From: Bacteroidia bacterium | GTDB taxonomy: Bacteria > Bacteroidota > Bacteroidia > M30B66 | NCBI GenBank assembly: GCA_018401705.1 | Contig: JAGYKL010000005.1 | Coordinates: 62,001 to 126,000, forward strand | Length of the DNA: 64,000 nucleotides | Reading direction: 5' to 3' | Shown: positions 1 to 9,018 of the stretch, one piece after another | Position numbering within the stretch: position 1 is the first letter of the stretch | How the letters are laid out: every line of letters starts with the position of its first letter | Position numbers and translations under genes: made by a program | Notes under the pieces: model-generated | What the model was told of the DNA's origin: nothing | The model's input: only the letters and a program-made list of their open reading frames with translations | Database searches by the model: none

Positions 1-1695
1 TCTAACCAGAGAAACAAAAACAGCATCTCTCTCCTGCCCCTGAAAAGAATCAACAGTTTGAATATCGATAGCTACACCATCAACAGCATTAAAGTCAGTA
101 AATAAATTTCGAATTAATTCTGTTTGCTGTTTGTAGGGAGAAATTATTCCAACGCTTAAATTTCTTGATTTCTGGCCTTCAATAAAGCTTAGCACCAGAT
201 TATGAAGAAACTCGGCTTCACCTAGATTACTTACGCTTTTCGATTCTGAACTTAAGCTTTCCTCCCAACCTGAGCCCGCGGTATCAATAAACGAGACGAC
301 TTGCTCATTATTTAACTTCCAGTCGGCCACATCATCATGAGCAATTAACTTTCCTTCGTAAAACCAGCGATTAGAAAATTCCATTATTTGCTTATTCATG
401 CGGTATTGATGATTAAGCAATTGTGTTGGGACTTTATTAAGTAATTTCTCCATTAAAGTAACAGTCAGGCCTTTATTGGCAGCTTCTTCAGACTTTACTG
501 TTGGTGGTAATTGAAAAGGATCACCTGCAAGGACTAAACGTTTAGCCTTTAATATTGGTACCCAACAAGCCGGTTCCGGCGATTGAGCTGCCTCGTCAAT
601 TATTACAGTTTCAAACTCAATGTCCTTCAATAAACGATGATTGGCGCCCATCAAAGTGCAGCAAATTATTTGAGCATCATTTATAATACTTTCTATAAGG
701 TAATCTTCGAGCATTCTTGCTTCATTTCCAATTGATTTCGCTTCCTGAAGGATTAGTTTTCTTTGCTCTCGCTCTGCCTTTCCAAACTGTCGTTTATATT
801 TTCCAGCCATGCGACGAAGTTCCGCCGACTGTTTTCTAAACCCCTTAATATCAGAATACTGAGGATGTGTCTTTAATGTTCCTTCAACAGTAATGCTCTC
901 GAGATTTTCATCAATTCTGGCAATATTTCCAATTCGCAAAACTTGCATGCCTTTTTCTTTGGCTTTAATTGCCAGCCAATCGGCAGCAGCATTACTTGGA
1001 GCACAAAGTAAAATCTGTTCCCCCTGTTCAATTAGTTTTGAAGCTGCTTCAACCAAAGTTGTTGTTTTTCCGGTTCCTGGAGGTCCGTGAACCAATAAGA
1101 CATCCTGAGCACCTAAAATTCTTGATACTGCTGCTTTTTGAGATTCATTAAAGTAGTTTGGTAATTCAGGTCTTTCGATTTCTTCTTCTAGGGCTGGGGA
1201 ATTTAAAAGTAAAACATCGCGCAATTCGGCAAGGCGACAATTTTTTGCATTACTAATCAAATTCAAAGCAGCTTCTTGCTCTTTAAACGCGTTTTCGTCG
1301 GGCATTAAAATCACTCCCAACTTAGCCCAATCAAGTAATTCAGGCTCATCATTCATGAAAAAAACCAGCTTTAGCTGATCTCCATTAACATATTGAATAA
1401 CAGCTTTAACAGCATCAGGCGAATCAGGGTCAGAAGAAAACAGCACTACTGGCTTTCCTGCAGAAAATTGGTGAGGCAACTCTTTAGCTCTAGTGCGCTC
1501 TAAAACTGCAAAGGGGTAATCGCCAAAACCAAATCCCGTCTCAACAATTCTCAATGGATGCCAGCAAATTCCCATCTCAACACGCTGAGAAACTGATGTC
1601 GATTGCATTAATTCTTGAAACTGTCTAAGCTCCTCCTGCTTTTCGAGCAGAAGTAAATCAATAAGATTAGAGAAATACTTTGCGGTATCGTTCAT
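1..1695 (-). CDS. SF1 superfamily DNA/RNA helicase, IGHMBP2/UPF1-like (C-terminus cut by window edge)
   Basis: An ATP-dependent nucleic-acid helicase; the sequence does not show whether its substrate is DNA or RNA. The reverse strand is open from ATG at 1695 to base 1, 565 codons with no stop, so the C-terminus lies outside the window. Motifs in order: Walker A GPPGTGKTT near residue 204, an IIDEAAQ Walker B motif near 367, GDPFQLPP near 390, an NHQYRM motif, and near the edge TVDSFQGQERDAV (motif V/VI region). The N-terminal part of about 180 residues resembles the accessory region of the IGHMBP2 group. It is transcribed away from the next gene across a 278-bp gap. Family assignment is firm from the motifs; the cellular role is not known. 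Confidence 0.9.
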   Translation of the reverse strand, partial: MNDTAKYFSNLIDLLLLEKQEELRQFQELMQSTSVSQRVEMGICWHPLRIVETGFGFGDYPFAVLERTRAKELPHQFSAGKPVVLFSSDPDSPDAVKAVIQYVNGDQLKLVFFMNDEPELLDWAKLGVILMPDENAFKEQEAALNLISNAKNCRLAELRDVLLLNSPALEEEIERPELPNYFNESQKAAVSRILGAQDVLLVHGPPGTGKTTTLVEAASKLIEQGEQILLCAPSNAAADWLAIKAKEKGMQVLRIGNIARIDENLESITVEGTLKTHPQYSDIKGFRKQSAELRRMAGKYKRQFGKAEREQRKLILQEAKSIGNEARMLEDYLIESIINDAQIICCTLMGANHRLLKDIEFETVIIDEAAQSPEPACWVPILKAKRLVLAGDPFQLPPTVKSEEAANKGLTVTLMEKLLNKVPTQLLNHQYRMNKQIMEFSNRWFYEGKLIAHDDVADWKLNNEQVVSFIDTAGSGWEESLSSESKSVSNLGEAEFLHNLVLSFIEGQKSRNLSVGIISPYKQQTELIRNLFTDFNAVDGVAIDIQTVDSFQGQERDAVFVSLVR

Positions 1696-1763
1696 TGCGC
1701 AAAAGTATGATAAATGAATCTGCCAAAAATGACATGTTATATGATGATTTGGGCAAATGCGCC

Positions 1764-1789
1764 TGAAGCGCACCGCGCTTTTCGCTTCA
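1764..1789. repeat. GC-rich inverted repeat in divergent intergenic gap
   Basis: TGAAGCG (1764-1770) and CGCTTCA (1783-1789) form a 7-bp stem. A competing hairpin pairs AAGCGC (1766-1771) with GCGCTT (1775-1780) around the loop ACC and is followed by T residues. The gap 1696-1973 has no ORF. It also holds a GC-rich patch around 1871-1900 that stands out from the AT-rich surroundings. No gene ends here, because the flanking genes diverge, so a terminator role is not obvious. Confidence 0.4.
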
Positions 1790-1949
1790 AGTCCTCCCCC
1801 GAAAGTCAGCCTGTAAAGAAAAGCTTCTAAACCCAACAATATATTTCAAAAACCCTTTTAACCTAAACCTGCTAACGGGCTCCGGGCTTTACGCTACAAT
1901 CACTTTTGCAAAATTTTCAAACAGATGCAAAAATTAAACTTTATCATGA

Positions 1950-1957
1950 TATATTTG
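1950..1957 (+). promoter_or_regulatory. Putative -7 promoter element TATATTTG
   Basis: It matches the Bacteroidota primary-sigma consensus TAnnTTTG and lies 16 bp before the ATG at 1974. I see no TTTG at the usual -33 distance, so this is a partial match. Confidence 0.35.
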
Positions 1958-1973
1958 AGCGCACATTCTTCTT

Positions 1974-2861
1974 ATGAGACATATTTATTCATTTAAAATT
2001 CTGCTTTTAAGCCTTATCTTATTCAATTCTTGCTCTAAAGAAAAAGATGAATTGGTTTTAGAAACAAAAGAATTCTTTAATCCTGAAGTTAATGAACCTC
2101 AAAACTTTATATATGCCAACCGAGGTGAGCATTTAATAAAGCTCAACAGGTACAACGGAGAAATTGATACTGTTCTTCAAAACACTGGAAGTGTTTTTTC
2201 CATTGAAAAAAGCCCTGATGGTGTTAATCTTGCGTTTATTAATTACGCTAAAGACTCAATTTACGTTTACGACCTGCCAAGCAATAACCTGCAACGATTT
2301 GAAAGGCAATCGATTAGCAATTTAGTTTGGAATTATAACAGCTCTACATTATTTGGCTATGCAACATCATCGAATACGCTTTTAACTATTTATGGAAATG
2401 AAACAATAAATCTGGGTTTAAATAGCAGCGCGAATATTTATTCTATTGATATAGCCGGTCCTCAATCATTTGCTGTAGCATATACTCAATGGCCAATAAG
2501 TAGTGGTTACGTTTTCAAAGTGGTAGAAGCAGGAACTCAGGTTTTTCTAGAGAATAGTAACTTCTACAGTTTTTTAAGTATTAAATACACTAAAGATTTA
2601 AAAAAGATTTATGCAGCAAGTTCAGTAGATGAGTTATATAAATTTACTATCAATACTAACATACTCAATAGAGTAAATCTTTACTCAAGTTATGAATGGG
2701 ATAGTTTTTCATATTCAAGTGAAAGAAATGAGTTTGCTGTAATTCAAGAGGATGTTTTTACTAATGATAATAGTCTTATCATTTTTAAAGAATCTGCGAT
2801 TGATGAGGGTATAAGTGCTAAAGCTTTTGAATCAACAAATTTCAACGATTATGAATGGTAG
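1974..2861 (+). CDS. Lipoprotein of unknown function, possible beta-propeller
   Basis: 295 residues. The N-terminus is a lipoprotein signal: a basic start, a hydrophobic stretch, and a lipobox ending at the Cys of FNSC near residue 20. The mature part has repeated short beta-rich segments with S/N/Y-rich turns, such as IEKSPDGVNLAF and LKKIYAASS. These recall TolB/YncE-like propeller blades, but I cannot assign a family. It is the first gene of a tight cluster: its last 11 bases overlap the M48 protease gene. An envelope role is inferred from the signal and the neighbours only. Confidence 0.8.
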   Translation: MRHIYSFKILLLSLILFNSCSKEKDELVLETKEFFNPEVNEPQNFIYANRGEHLIKLNRYNGEIDTVLQNTGSVFSIEKSPDGVNLAFINYAKDSIYVYDLPSNNLQRFERQSISNLVWNYNSSTLFGYATSSNTLLTIYGNETINLGLNSSANIYSIDIAGPQSFAVAYTQWPISSGYVFKVVEAGTQVFLENSNFYSFLSIKYTKDLKKIYAASSVDELYKFTINTNILNRVNLYSSYEWDSFSYSSERNEFAVIQEDVFTNDNSLIIFKESAIDEGISAKAFESTNFNDYEW

Positions 2862-4293
2862 AATCTTATCACTATTGTTCCTTTTGGGATTTGCATATTT
2901 TGTGAATGGACAAAACTTTCCAATTAAAACCAAGGGACCTTTACCCGATGATGTTATTGCAAGTCCTAAAGAAAGAGCCAAAACTCTCAAATCAATTAGT
3001 GATACTAAAACTAAAAAATCGAGTATTAAGGACTTTCAACTAGAAATTGTAACAGGCTCTACAAGTTTACTCAGAAGTGGAAATATCTATTTTAATGATG
3101 AAATTTCTGAGTATATTAAAAGTATTCTAGATCGTTTGATGGAAAACGAATCAGAAATTGCCGAATACACCAAAGTTTACTTAAGTAAAAATAGAGAAGT
3201 AAATGCCTTTAGTATGGGCGATGGTATTCTAATTATTAATGTAGGATTGATTTCTAGGCTTCAAAATGAAGCTGAACTTGCATTTATTTTAGGTCATGAA
3301 ATTACCCATTTCAAAAAGAATCATTCTTTTGATAAATATCTTGGTAACAAAGAAATGAAGAAAGAAATGACAAGATATTCAGGTAATCCTGATGATCTTG
3401 CCATGAAGCTAATGCGTTATTCAAGAGAATCAGAGTTGGAGGCTGATAAAGGAGGATTTCAGTTATTCACAGAATCGGGGTACCCAGCAAAAGACGCGAT
3501 TGGCGCATTAAAAATGCTTGAAATGGCTGATTATAGTCCATACACAGATTCGATTATTCTCAAAGATTTTTTCTATAAACCGTCTCCTAAATTTGATAGT
3601 ATTTTCAACAGATTAGATGAATTAAAACCCGTTAATTATGTTGAATTAAACAAAGAGAAAGAGGTTAAAAAGAAATCAAAAACAACTAGCAGGTTTAAAA
3701 AGCTTGAAGCTCTTAAAACCCATCCTGACGCAATAGAGAGAATTGAGAAAATACAAAAACAAATAGACAAAAAACCTGAATTGTCAGAATCTTCAAAAGG
3801 TACAAATCCTGAAATGTTTGAACGTATTAAGCAATTGGCCATTTTAGAGAGCATGCATTCAGCTGTTGATAATGGCTTATTTTCAGTCTCACTTTATGAA
3901 GCTTTACAAAGTATTCAAAAGAATTTAGAAGTTGAATATTCTTATTCAATCGCATGTGAGAGTCTTTTTTGGATTAATTACATGGGAAATAAACACGAAC
4001 GAGAAAAGACTTTAACGAAGCCCAAAAATTTAGGAGTTGTACCTTATCAATATTTATCCTTCCTTTTAACATCAAGTAAAGAAAAAGATTTACGGGAAGT
4101 ATCTGATGTGCTATTTGAAAAGGCCTTGCAATTATATCCAAACAATGAAGACATATTAGTTTTCTACGGCCGCCACGTAAGCGGATCAAACACCAGTAAG
4201 GCCATTGAACTTTATAAAAACTATTTAGAGCTCCACCCTCTGGGAAAGCATGCTGAATTTGTTAAATCCCAATTAAATCAATCAAAAGTATGA
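2851..4293 (+). CDS. M48-family zinc metalloprotease with C-terminal TPR-like region, exported
   Basis: 480 residues from ATG 2851. A longer frame opens at 2815, but only the ATG at 2851 puts a signal peptide (MNGRILSLLFLLGF, cleaved near VNGQ) at the N-terminus. The start lies inside the last codons of the upstream lipoprotein gene. Zinc site: H149-E150-x-x-H153 in GHEITH, with E197 in ELEADK as the third ligand, the M48/BepA-Loi-type arrangement. The C-terminal third has helical, TPR-like units (for example KALQLYPNNEDILVFYGRH). M48 proteins of this layout commonly act in envelope quality control. Here the substrate is unknown, and the partners are presumably the flanking lipoproteins. The stop overlaps the next ATG by 4 bp. 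Confidence 0.88.
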   Translation: MNGRILSLLFLLGFAYFVNGQNFPIKTKGPLPDDVIASPKERAKTLKSISDTKTKKSSIKDFQLEIVTGSTSLLRSGNIYFNDEISEYIKSILDRLMENESEIAEYTKVYLSKNREVNAFSMGDGILIINVGLISRLQNEAELAFILGHEITHFKKNHSFDKYLGNKEMKKEMTRYSGNPDDLAMKLMRYSRESELEADKGGFQLFTESGYPAKDAIGALKMLEMADYSPYTDSIILKDFFYKPSPKFDSIFNRLDELKPVNYVELNKEKEVKKKSKTTSRFKKLEALKTHPDAIERIEKIQKQIDKKPELSESSKGTNPEMFERIKQLAILESMHSAVDNGLFSVSLYEALQSIQKNLEVEYSYSIACESLFWINYMGNKHEREKTLTKPKNLGVVPYQYLSFLLTSSKEKDLREVSDVLFEKALQLYPNNEDILVFYGRHVSGSNTSKAIELYKNYLELHPLGKHAEFVKSQLNQSKV

Positions 4294-5039
4294 GACTGCT
4301 AATAGCTATTTTATTAATGTCGTTTTTTTTAGTTTCATGCAAAGCTGGTTATGTTAGCATAGAGAAAGACAAAGATTTTGCATTAGAAAAGTTAAGGTCA
4401 AATAAAATTGTCACAATTGACCCTCAGATTAGTGCTTATCAAATTAACTTTTCACAAAAAGTTAAACGAAAGGAAGTCTCAATTGGTAAAAAAAGACGTC
4501 TTCATAAATCAATTAAAAAAACTGGATCAATAAATGGCTTAGAGATAGAAATTCTTTCTGATTTGAATTTAAGTCCAAATGACACCGACTATTTCAATGA
4601 AACTCTGAGGCTAAAGGATGCCATAGTAAATGCTATGGTGTTGCAAAAAGCTATTGGAGAGGACGATGAAAAAAAGAAGAATTTTTTTCAGAAGCTATTT
4701 AATAAACAAAACATTGAAAAAATCAGATGGGAAAAATCTCCAATTATTTCCTCTGAGTTTTCATATTTGGCAAAGAAGTATAACACTCCCTATTTCAATA
4801 TTCAAGGAATTCTTCACTGGCGTCAACCAAACTTTAATTTTATATCTTGGATATTTCTTCCAATCGGATTGCTTTCTCATATCCAGAATGGAGACAGATC
4901 TTTAATCTATAATATTCTGGTTGATGTAGAGAAATCAGAAATCGTTTTTCGCGAATTTAGAATCACAGAAAGGAAAGCACGCATGGGAGTTATTTCGCCC
5001 ATGCTTTATGAGAGTTATTATTTTATGACCAATAATTGA
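4290..5039 (+). CDS. Lipoprotein of unknown function
   Basis: 249 residues. A lipoprotein signal peptide ends in the lipobox LVSC, with Cys near residue 17. The middle is rich in Lys and charged residues (KRKEVSIGKKRRLHKS), followed by a more ordered region containing a hydrophobic patch FISWIFLPIGLLSHI. I recognise no family. The gene overlaps the upstream protease gene by 4 bp (ATGA), which suggests translational coupling, and ends six bases before the barrel-protein gene. A role together with the M48 protease is inferred from context. Confidence 0.8.
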   Translation: MRLLIAILLMSFFLVSCKAGYVSIEKDKDFALEKLRSNKIVTIDPQISAYQINFSQKVKRKEVSIGKKRRLHKSIKKTGSINGLEIEILSDLNLSPNDTDYFNETLRLKDAIVNAMVLQKAIGEDDEKKKNFFQKLFNKQNIEKIRWEKSPIISSEFSYLAKKYNTPYFNIQGILHWRQPNFNFISWIFLPIGLLSHIQNGDRSLIYNILVDVEKSEIVFREFRITERKARMGVISPMLYESYYFMTNN

Positions 5040-5045
5040 TTTACC

Positions 5046-5705
5046 TTGAAAAAGATATTATTCTTCTTACTTCTTATAGCTGCTTCTGCTGTCAAGAGCC
5101 AAAACACAGGGTTTATGGGGAAACACTTTCTCTTAAAAGCCGAAACAATTTATTTAATCACAGGCAGTTATGATTTTAGTGCAGAATATGCATTCAAGAG
5201 AAATTGGAGTGCTACTCTAAATTACTCGTCACAAAGTGTTGAACCTTCTGCTGCAAGTATTTCTCAGTCAACTGCAGAAACATCTGAGTTCAAAGTTGGA
5301 TTGAGACATTACCTAACCCCAGAGCAGGCTGCTCCATCTGGAGGCTACCACTATTTAAATCTAGGATTAGGTAATGCAACAATGAGCGGAAAAACATTAA
5401 ATTCAAGTATTACCGAGGATGACTTGTTAATCTATTCTAAAGAGACTATTTATACTGTCAATAATATTCCTCTTTACAGAGGGGAAATTGGAATTGGTTA
5501 CCAGCAAATATATTTTGGCGTTTTAGCATTAGATATAAGCATTGGTGTAGGTTTCGGCTATCTAAATTCGGAGTACTATGATGAATATGAACTACACCGA
5601 GCCTATCGCAATATTGGAAATCAATGGCAATGGCAGTCAGATTATCGTTCAAAATTCAATTATGGAATGCGCTTTTTATTTCAAGCAGGTTTATTAATTT
5701 ATTGA
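5046..5705 (+). CDS. Predicted outer-membrane beta-barrel protein (TTG start)
   Basis: 219 residues. The start codon is TTG at 5046. An in-frame TGA at 5037-5039, the stop of the previous gene, excludes any start further upstream. The next ATG lies beyond the signal peptide (KKILFFLLLIAASAVKSQ), so TTG is the only start that keeps it. The mature part shows alternating, aromatic-rich strands (YLITGSYDFSAEYAF, YHYLNLGLGN, FNYGMRFLFQAGLL) and ends in an aromatic residue, typical of an 8- to 10-strand barrel. It is the last gene of the 1974-5705 cluster and abuts the convergent gene at 5706 with no spacer. Confidence 0.75.
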   Translation: MKKILFFLLLIAASAVKSQNTGFMGKHFLLKAETIYLITGSYDFSAEYAFKRNWSATLNYSSQSVEPSAASISQSTAETSEFKVGLRHYLTPEQAAPSGGYHYLNLGLGNATMSGKTLNSSITEDDLLIYSKETIYTVNNIPLYRGEIGIGYQQIYFGVLALDISIGVGFGYLNSEYYDEYELHRAYRNIGNQWQWQSDYRSKFNYGMRFLFQAGLLIY

Positions 5706-6806
5706 TTATTTTGTCCTAACAGTTACGTTAGTTGTTGAAGTATTGCCTCCTTTATTTCCTTCAATAGCTTTTATCTGTGCCTGAATTTGTGCTCTTCTTA
5801 ACTGCACATCTAATTCACGATCTTCTTTCTCTCTTTTGGCAACTTCTTCCAAAACAATTTTATAGTTAATATTTAAGGATAGGTAAAATTGAACAGTAGG
5901 TTCAACCATATCTGCATTGAGCACCAAATCAAATTGGCCATATGGCACTTTCTCGTAATAAACGGTAGTTTGTTTGTCTGCATAGTTGTATTCGATTGGT
6001 TTATCTTTAGACGATGGCTTGCTGAAGAATCGTTTAGGAGTACCGGTATTTGCAGCCAGATATTTCACATATCTCTCAACAGGATACACAGAACCTTTGG
6101 TAGTAGAATAATTTTGAGCTTCAAGATTGAAGCCCATACGGCTGTATGATTCAGTTTTCTTTAGAATTATCTCTTCCGCTTTAGCTAACAGTTGTGCGTA
6201 AACAGCATCCATGTCAGCTACGTTATAATCTATTTTAACTAAATCATAAATCTCTGCTTTTGCAGCAGCTGCAATTAAGTCATTGAGTCTATCATGCTCT
6301 TTAAATCGAACATGAATATTCTTTTTCATTTCAAAGCCTGTTGGTACTTCATTTAAGGTTTTTGAGTAACGTTTTTCAGTTAGTTCGAACTCATAATTTG
6401 GTAACATCGAAATAAAATCAACATGTGTATTCTCAATAGGAATCCCAACTAAGCGCAATTGATCAAATACATTATTTAATCTTATATCCATTAAAGAATC
6501 GGTTTGTATTATAGTTTCTCCTGTTTGAGTAATGCTGAGAATAGCTACATAAGAACTTGCTCTAACATTCATCATCACATCAGCCTTAACTGGAGTATAC
6601 CCTCCTGAAGATGAGGGAGTGTTTAGGTTTACGCCAGAGGGAGGATTATAAGGCACAAAATTAATATTCCCCGCCGAGAAGTTTTGAAGGTTTCCGTGTG
6701 ATTCAATCATATTTCCAGCAGAACTTAATGTTGCATTACCTGCCGATTGCGAATTCAATTGAAATGAGAAAGAACTGATGATGAGAAAAGAAAAGAATGG
6801 TTTCAT
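5706..6806 (-). CDS. Exported SIMPL (DUF541)-like protein
   Basis: 366 residues. An N-terminal signal peptide ends near QLNSQ and is followed by a low-complexity stretch with three copies of SAGN. From about residue 75 the sequence follows the SIMPL/DUF541 pattern: a repeated-strand opening (MMNVRASSYVAILSI), a central helix with Leu/Asp spacing, a second strand set (IHVRFKEHDRLNDLI), and a long helix with EEIILKKTESYSRMGF. The C-terminal end is a charged coiled-coil-like helix (KREKEDRELDVQLRRAQ) and a Gly/Thr-rich tail. Its function is unknown in this family outside a few stress-linked members. Start at ATG 6806; convergent with the barrel gene. Confidence 0.6.
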   Translation of the reverse strand: MKPFFSFLIISSFSFQLNSQSAGNATLSSAGNMIESHGNLQNFSAGNINFVPYNPPSGVNLNTPSSSGGYTPVKADVMMNVRASSYVAILSITQTGETIIQTDSLMDIRLNNVFDQLRLVGIPIENTHVDFISMLPNYEFELTEKRYSKTLNEVPTGFEMKKNIHVRFKEHDRLNDLIAAAAKAEIYDLVKIDYNVADMDAVYAQLLAKAEEIILKKTESYSRMGFNLEAQNYSTTKGSVYPVERYVKYLAANTGTPKRFFSKPSSKDKPIEYNYADKQTTVYYEKVPYGQFDLVLNADMVEPTVQFYLSLNINYKIVLEEVAKREKEDRELDVQLRRAQIQAQIKAIEGNKGGNTSTTNVTVRTK

Positions 6807-6930
6807 ATTTATAGTTTAGACCACGTCTTATGTGACAGTTGCTGATAGGTTCAAAAAAATCAAATACAAATTTTAAATTGCTCATATTCAATACAGTTAA
6901 AAATCTACAATGAAATTAAAACAGGCAAAA

Positions 6931-6963
6931 TTTGGAACAACTAAACAGTGTTTAGTACATTTG
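6931..6963 (+). promoter_or_regulatory. tetR promoter with embedded palindromic operator
   Basis: A -33 TTTG (6931-6934) and a -7 TACATTTG (6956-6963) are 21 bp apart, a good match to the Bacteroidota promoter. Exactly between them, at 6941-6955, lies the perfect 7-1-7 palindrome CTAAACA-g-TGTTTAG. The palindrome recurs in imperfect form before the efflux operon. The placement predicts steric repression of tetR by its own product. Confidence 0.7.
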
Positions 6964-6983
6964 CGCTGTTAATTAAAATAGTA

Positions 6984-7598
6984 ATGGGAATCACCGAAAG
7001 AAAAGAAAGAGAAAAGGCCGAAATGAGAGACCTCATTTTACAGGCTGCCTCTGACCTCTTTGTAGAACGTGGTTACGAACAAACATCAATACGCACAATA
7101 GCAGACAAGATTGAATATAGTCCAGCAACTATTTATCTGTACTTTAAAGATAAGCAGGAGTTATTTCATGCAATCATGGATAAGGCATTTGAAGTATTGC
7201 TTCACAATTTCAAGTCTGTAGAAAAAATAGCAGAACCCATTTCTCGAATGCGCGCTTTATCTGAAGTATATATGAAATTTGCATATGCTCACCCCGCTTT
7301 GTATGACTTAATGTTTATTATGACAAAGCCAATGGACCATGTAGAGCACGCTGAAGATTGGGATTGTGGTTTCCAGGCATTCAACTTCTTACTTGAGATT
7401 GTCGAAGAAAGTATCGAAGCAAAACTGGTCAATTTCAAAAACGCCCATCTTGGCGCTTTAACTGTTTGGAGCCATCTGCATGGCTTGATTGCTCTTCACA
7501 TAAGAGGCCGTTTACTTATGATACCAGAAGAAATGCATGAAGTTTTAATTTCAGAATCTGTTGATAGTATGATTGAATTAATCCAAATCAAAAAATAA
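6984..7598 (+). CDS. TetR/AcrR-family transcriptional repressor of the adjacent efflux operon
   Basis: 204 residues from ATG 6984. The frame is open from 6948, but that extension would start inside the promoter, so MGITERKE is chosen. The N-terminal helix-turn-helix is clear (residues about 15-60): ILQAASDLFVERGYEQTSIRTIA, then YSPATIYLYFKDKQEL, the classic TetR recognition region. The C-terminal part is the ligand-binding and dimerisation domain of the AcrR/TetR_C group. The ligand is unknown. It sits 64 bp before an outer-membrane factor, adaptor and RND pump set. The shared palindromes at 6941 and 7615 suggest that it represses both itself and the pump operon. Confidence 0.92.
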   Translation: MGITERKEREKAEMRDLILQAASDLFVERGYEQTSIRTIADKIEYSPATIYLYFKDKQELFHAIMDKAFEVLLHNFKSVEKIAEPISRMRALSEVYMKFAYAHPALYDLMFIMTKPMDHVEHAEDWDCGFQAFNFLLEIVEESIEAKLVNFKNAHLGALTVWSHLHGLIALHIRGRLLMIPEEMHEVLISESVDSMIELIQIKK

Positions 7599-7602
7599 TT
7601 TT

Positions 7603-7637
7603 TTTGTCTTTTCGCTAAACACTGTTCATTCAATTTA
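7603..7637 (+). promoter_or_regulatory. Efflux-operon promoter with second TetR operator copy
   Basis: CTAAACACTGTTCAT (7615-7629) repeats the tetR operator with five of seven half-site bases symmetric and a perfect left half. A TTTG at 7603-7606 and the weaker -7-like TCAATTTA at 7630-7637 flank it with 23-bp spacing, the same geometry as the tetR promoter. Confidence 0.55.
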
Positions 7638-7661
7638 CAACGTATAATAATAAATATTCAT

Positions 7662-8999
7662 ATGAAAAAATGTTCTTATATATGGCTCTTGTTGCTTATA
7701 AACTTAGGTAGTCTCTTTTCTCAATCAACATTAGATACACTTATAGAAATAGGAATAACGAATAACTCTGGACTGAAGCGAAAGAATTTAGATTTGAATA
7801 AAGCTCAGTTGGCTTTGAAAGAAGCAAGAGGGTTATTTTTACCTAATATTGCTTTTCAAGCTGACTATACATATGCAGATGGAGGAAGAACAATTGCACT
7901 TCCTGTTGGAGATTTGTTAAACCCGATCTATTCTACTTTAAATGCTTTAACAGCATCTCAAGCTTTTCCACAAATACAAAATGTTAATGAACAATTTCTC
8001 CCCAATGACTTCCATGATACACGCATTAGAACAACCCTACCGCTATTTAACTCAGAAATAATTTATTTAAACAAAATCAGAAAATTAAATATTGAAGGAA
8101 TTTCTGCGGAGATAATAGTATATAAGAGAGAATTAATTAAAGAAATCAAAGTAGCATACTTTAATTATCATCAGAGCAAACAAGCAGAAATAATTTATGA
8201 AAACGCAATTCAAACCTTAAATTCAAATCTAGCTATTACAGAAGCTCTTATAAAGAAAGACAAAGCGCTTCCTGTTGCAAGACTTAAAGCTCAAGCCGAA
8301 TTACTAAAAGTAGAAACAGACTTAGAAAATGCCAGGACCAATTCAAAAAACGCCCTTTCCTATATTAACTTCTTAATCAATAGACCATTAGACACACAAA
8401 TACAAACTAATTTAAAATCTGATATACCTGAATTAATAATTGAAGCAAAAACATCAAAAGGCAGAGAAGAATTAATTCAAATAAACTCTGGAATAGAACA
8501 AAAAAAGGGACAATTAAAAATAAATCAAGCCAAAAATCACCCTACTCTTGGCACCTTCTTCGACGCTGGCTATCAAGGATTTGGATATCAATTCGATGAT
8601 ACCCAGCAGTACTATTTTGGAGGATTCCGAATAAACTGGAATCTTTTCTCAGGTATGCAAAACAAACAAAAGACAAATCAGACAAAAATAGAAATACAGC
8701 AACTGGAATTGCAGTATGACGAAATATCTCGTCAATTAGAAATGCAATTAGAGTTAACAATTAGAGAATTCAATAATAAAATACTACAAATAAAATCAGC
8801 TAAAAAAGCTTTAGAACTTGCAAAAGAAGAATATCGCCTAACTAGCATAAGCTATGAGCTGGGCACTTCGCTACCAATAGAACTCAATGAGTCTTTCAGA
8901 AAATTAATGAACTCAGAACTACAGCTTGAAATATCTAGAACACAAGCATTAATAAGTTACTCAAAATATGAAAGAGCTGCTGCTTCTTATAATTTCTAA
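7662..8999 (+). CDS. TolC-family outer-membrane efflux protein
   Basis: 445 residues. A signal peptide (WLLLLINLGSLFS) is followed by two OEP (outer efflux protein) repeats made of long helices and short barrel strands. Recognisable features are LFLPNIAFQADYTY in the first repeat, HPTLGTFFDAGYQGFG as the matching strand of the second repeat, and FRINWNLFSGMQNKQK at the strand-helix junction. The protein forms the outer-membrane exit duct of the tripartite pump encoded with the next two genes; adaptor and pump follow on the same strand. Length is normal for the family. Confidence 0.9.
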   Translation: MKKCSYIWLLLLINLGSLFSQSTLDTLIEIGITNNSGLKRKNLDLNKAQLALKEARGLFLPNIAFQADYTYADGGRTIALPVGDLLNPIYSTLNALTASQAFPQIQNVNEQFLPNDFHDTRIRTTLPLFNSEIIYLNKIRKLNIEGISAEIIVYKRELIKEIKVAYFNYHQSKQAEIIYENAIQTLNSNLAITEALIKKDKALPVARLKAQAELLKVETDLENARTNSKNALSYINFLINRPLDTQIQTNLKSDIPELIIEAKTSKGREELIQINSGIEQKKGQLKINQAKNHPTLGTFFDAGYQGFGYQFDDTQQYYFGGFRINWNLFSGMQNKQKTNQTKIEIQQLELQYDEISRQLEMQLELTIREFNNKILQIKSAKKALELAKEEYRLTSISYELGTSLPIELNESFRKLMNSELQLEISRTQALISYSKYERAAASYNF

Positions 9000-9018
9000 C
9001 CTCAAATTAAAGAATAAA

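Noticed and set aside
2815-2850. Longer N-terminus for the M48 protease
   Set aside because: It would bury the signal peptide behind 12 extra residues encoded inside the upstream gene.
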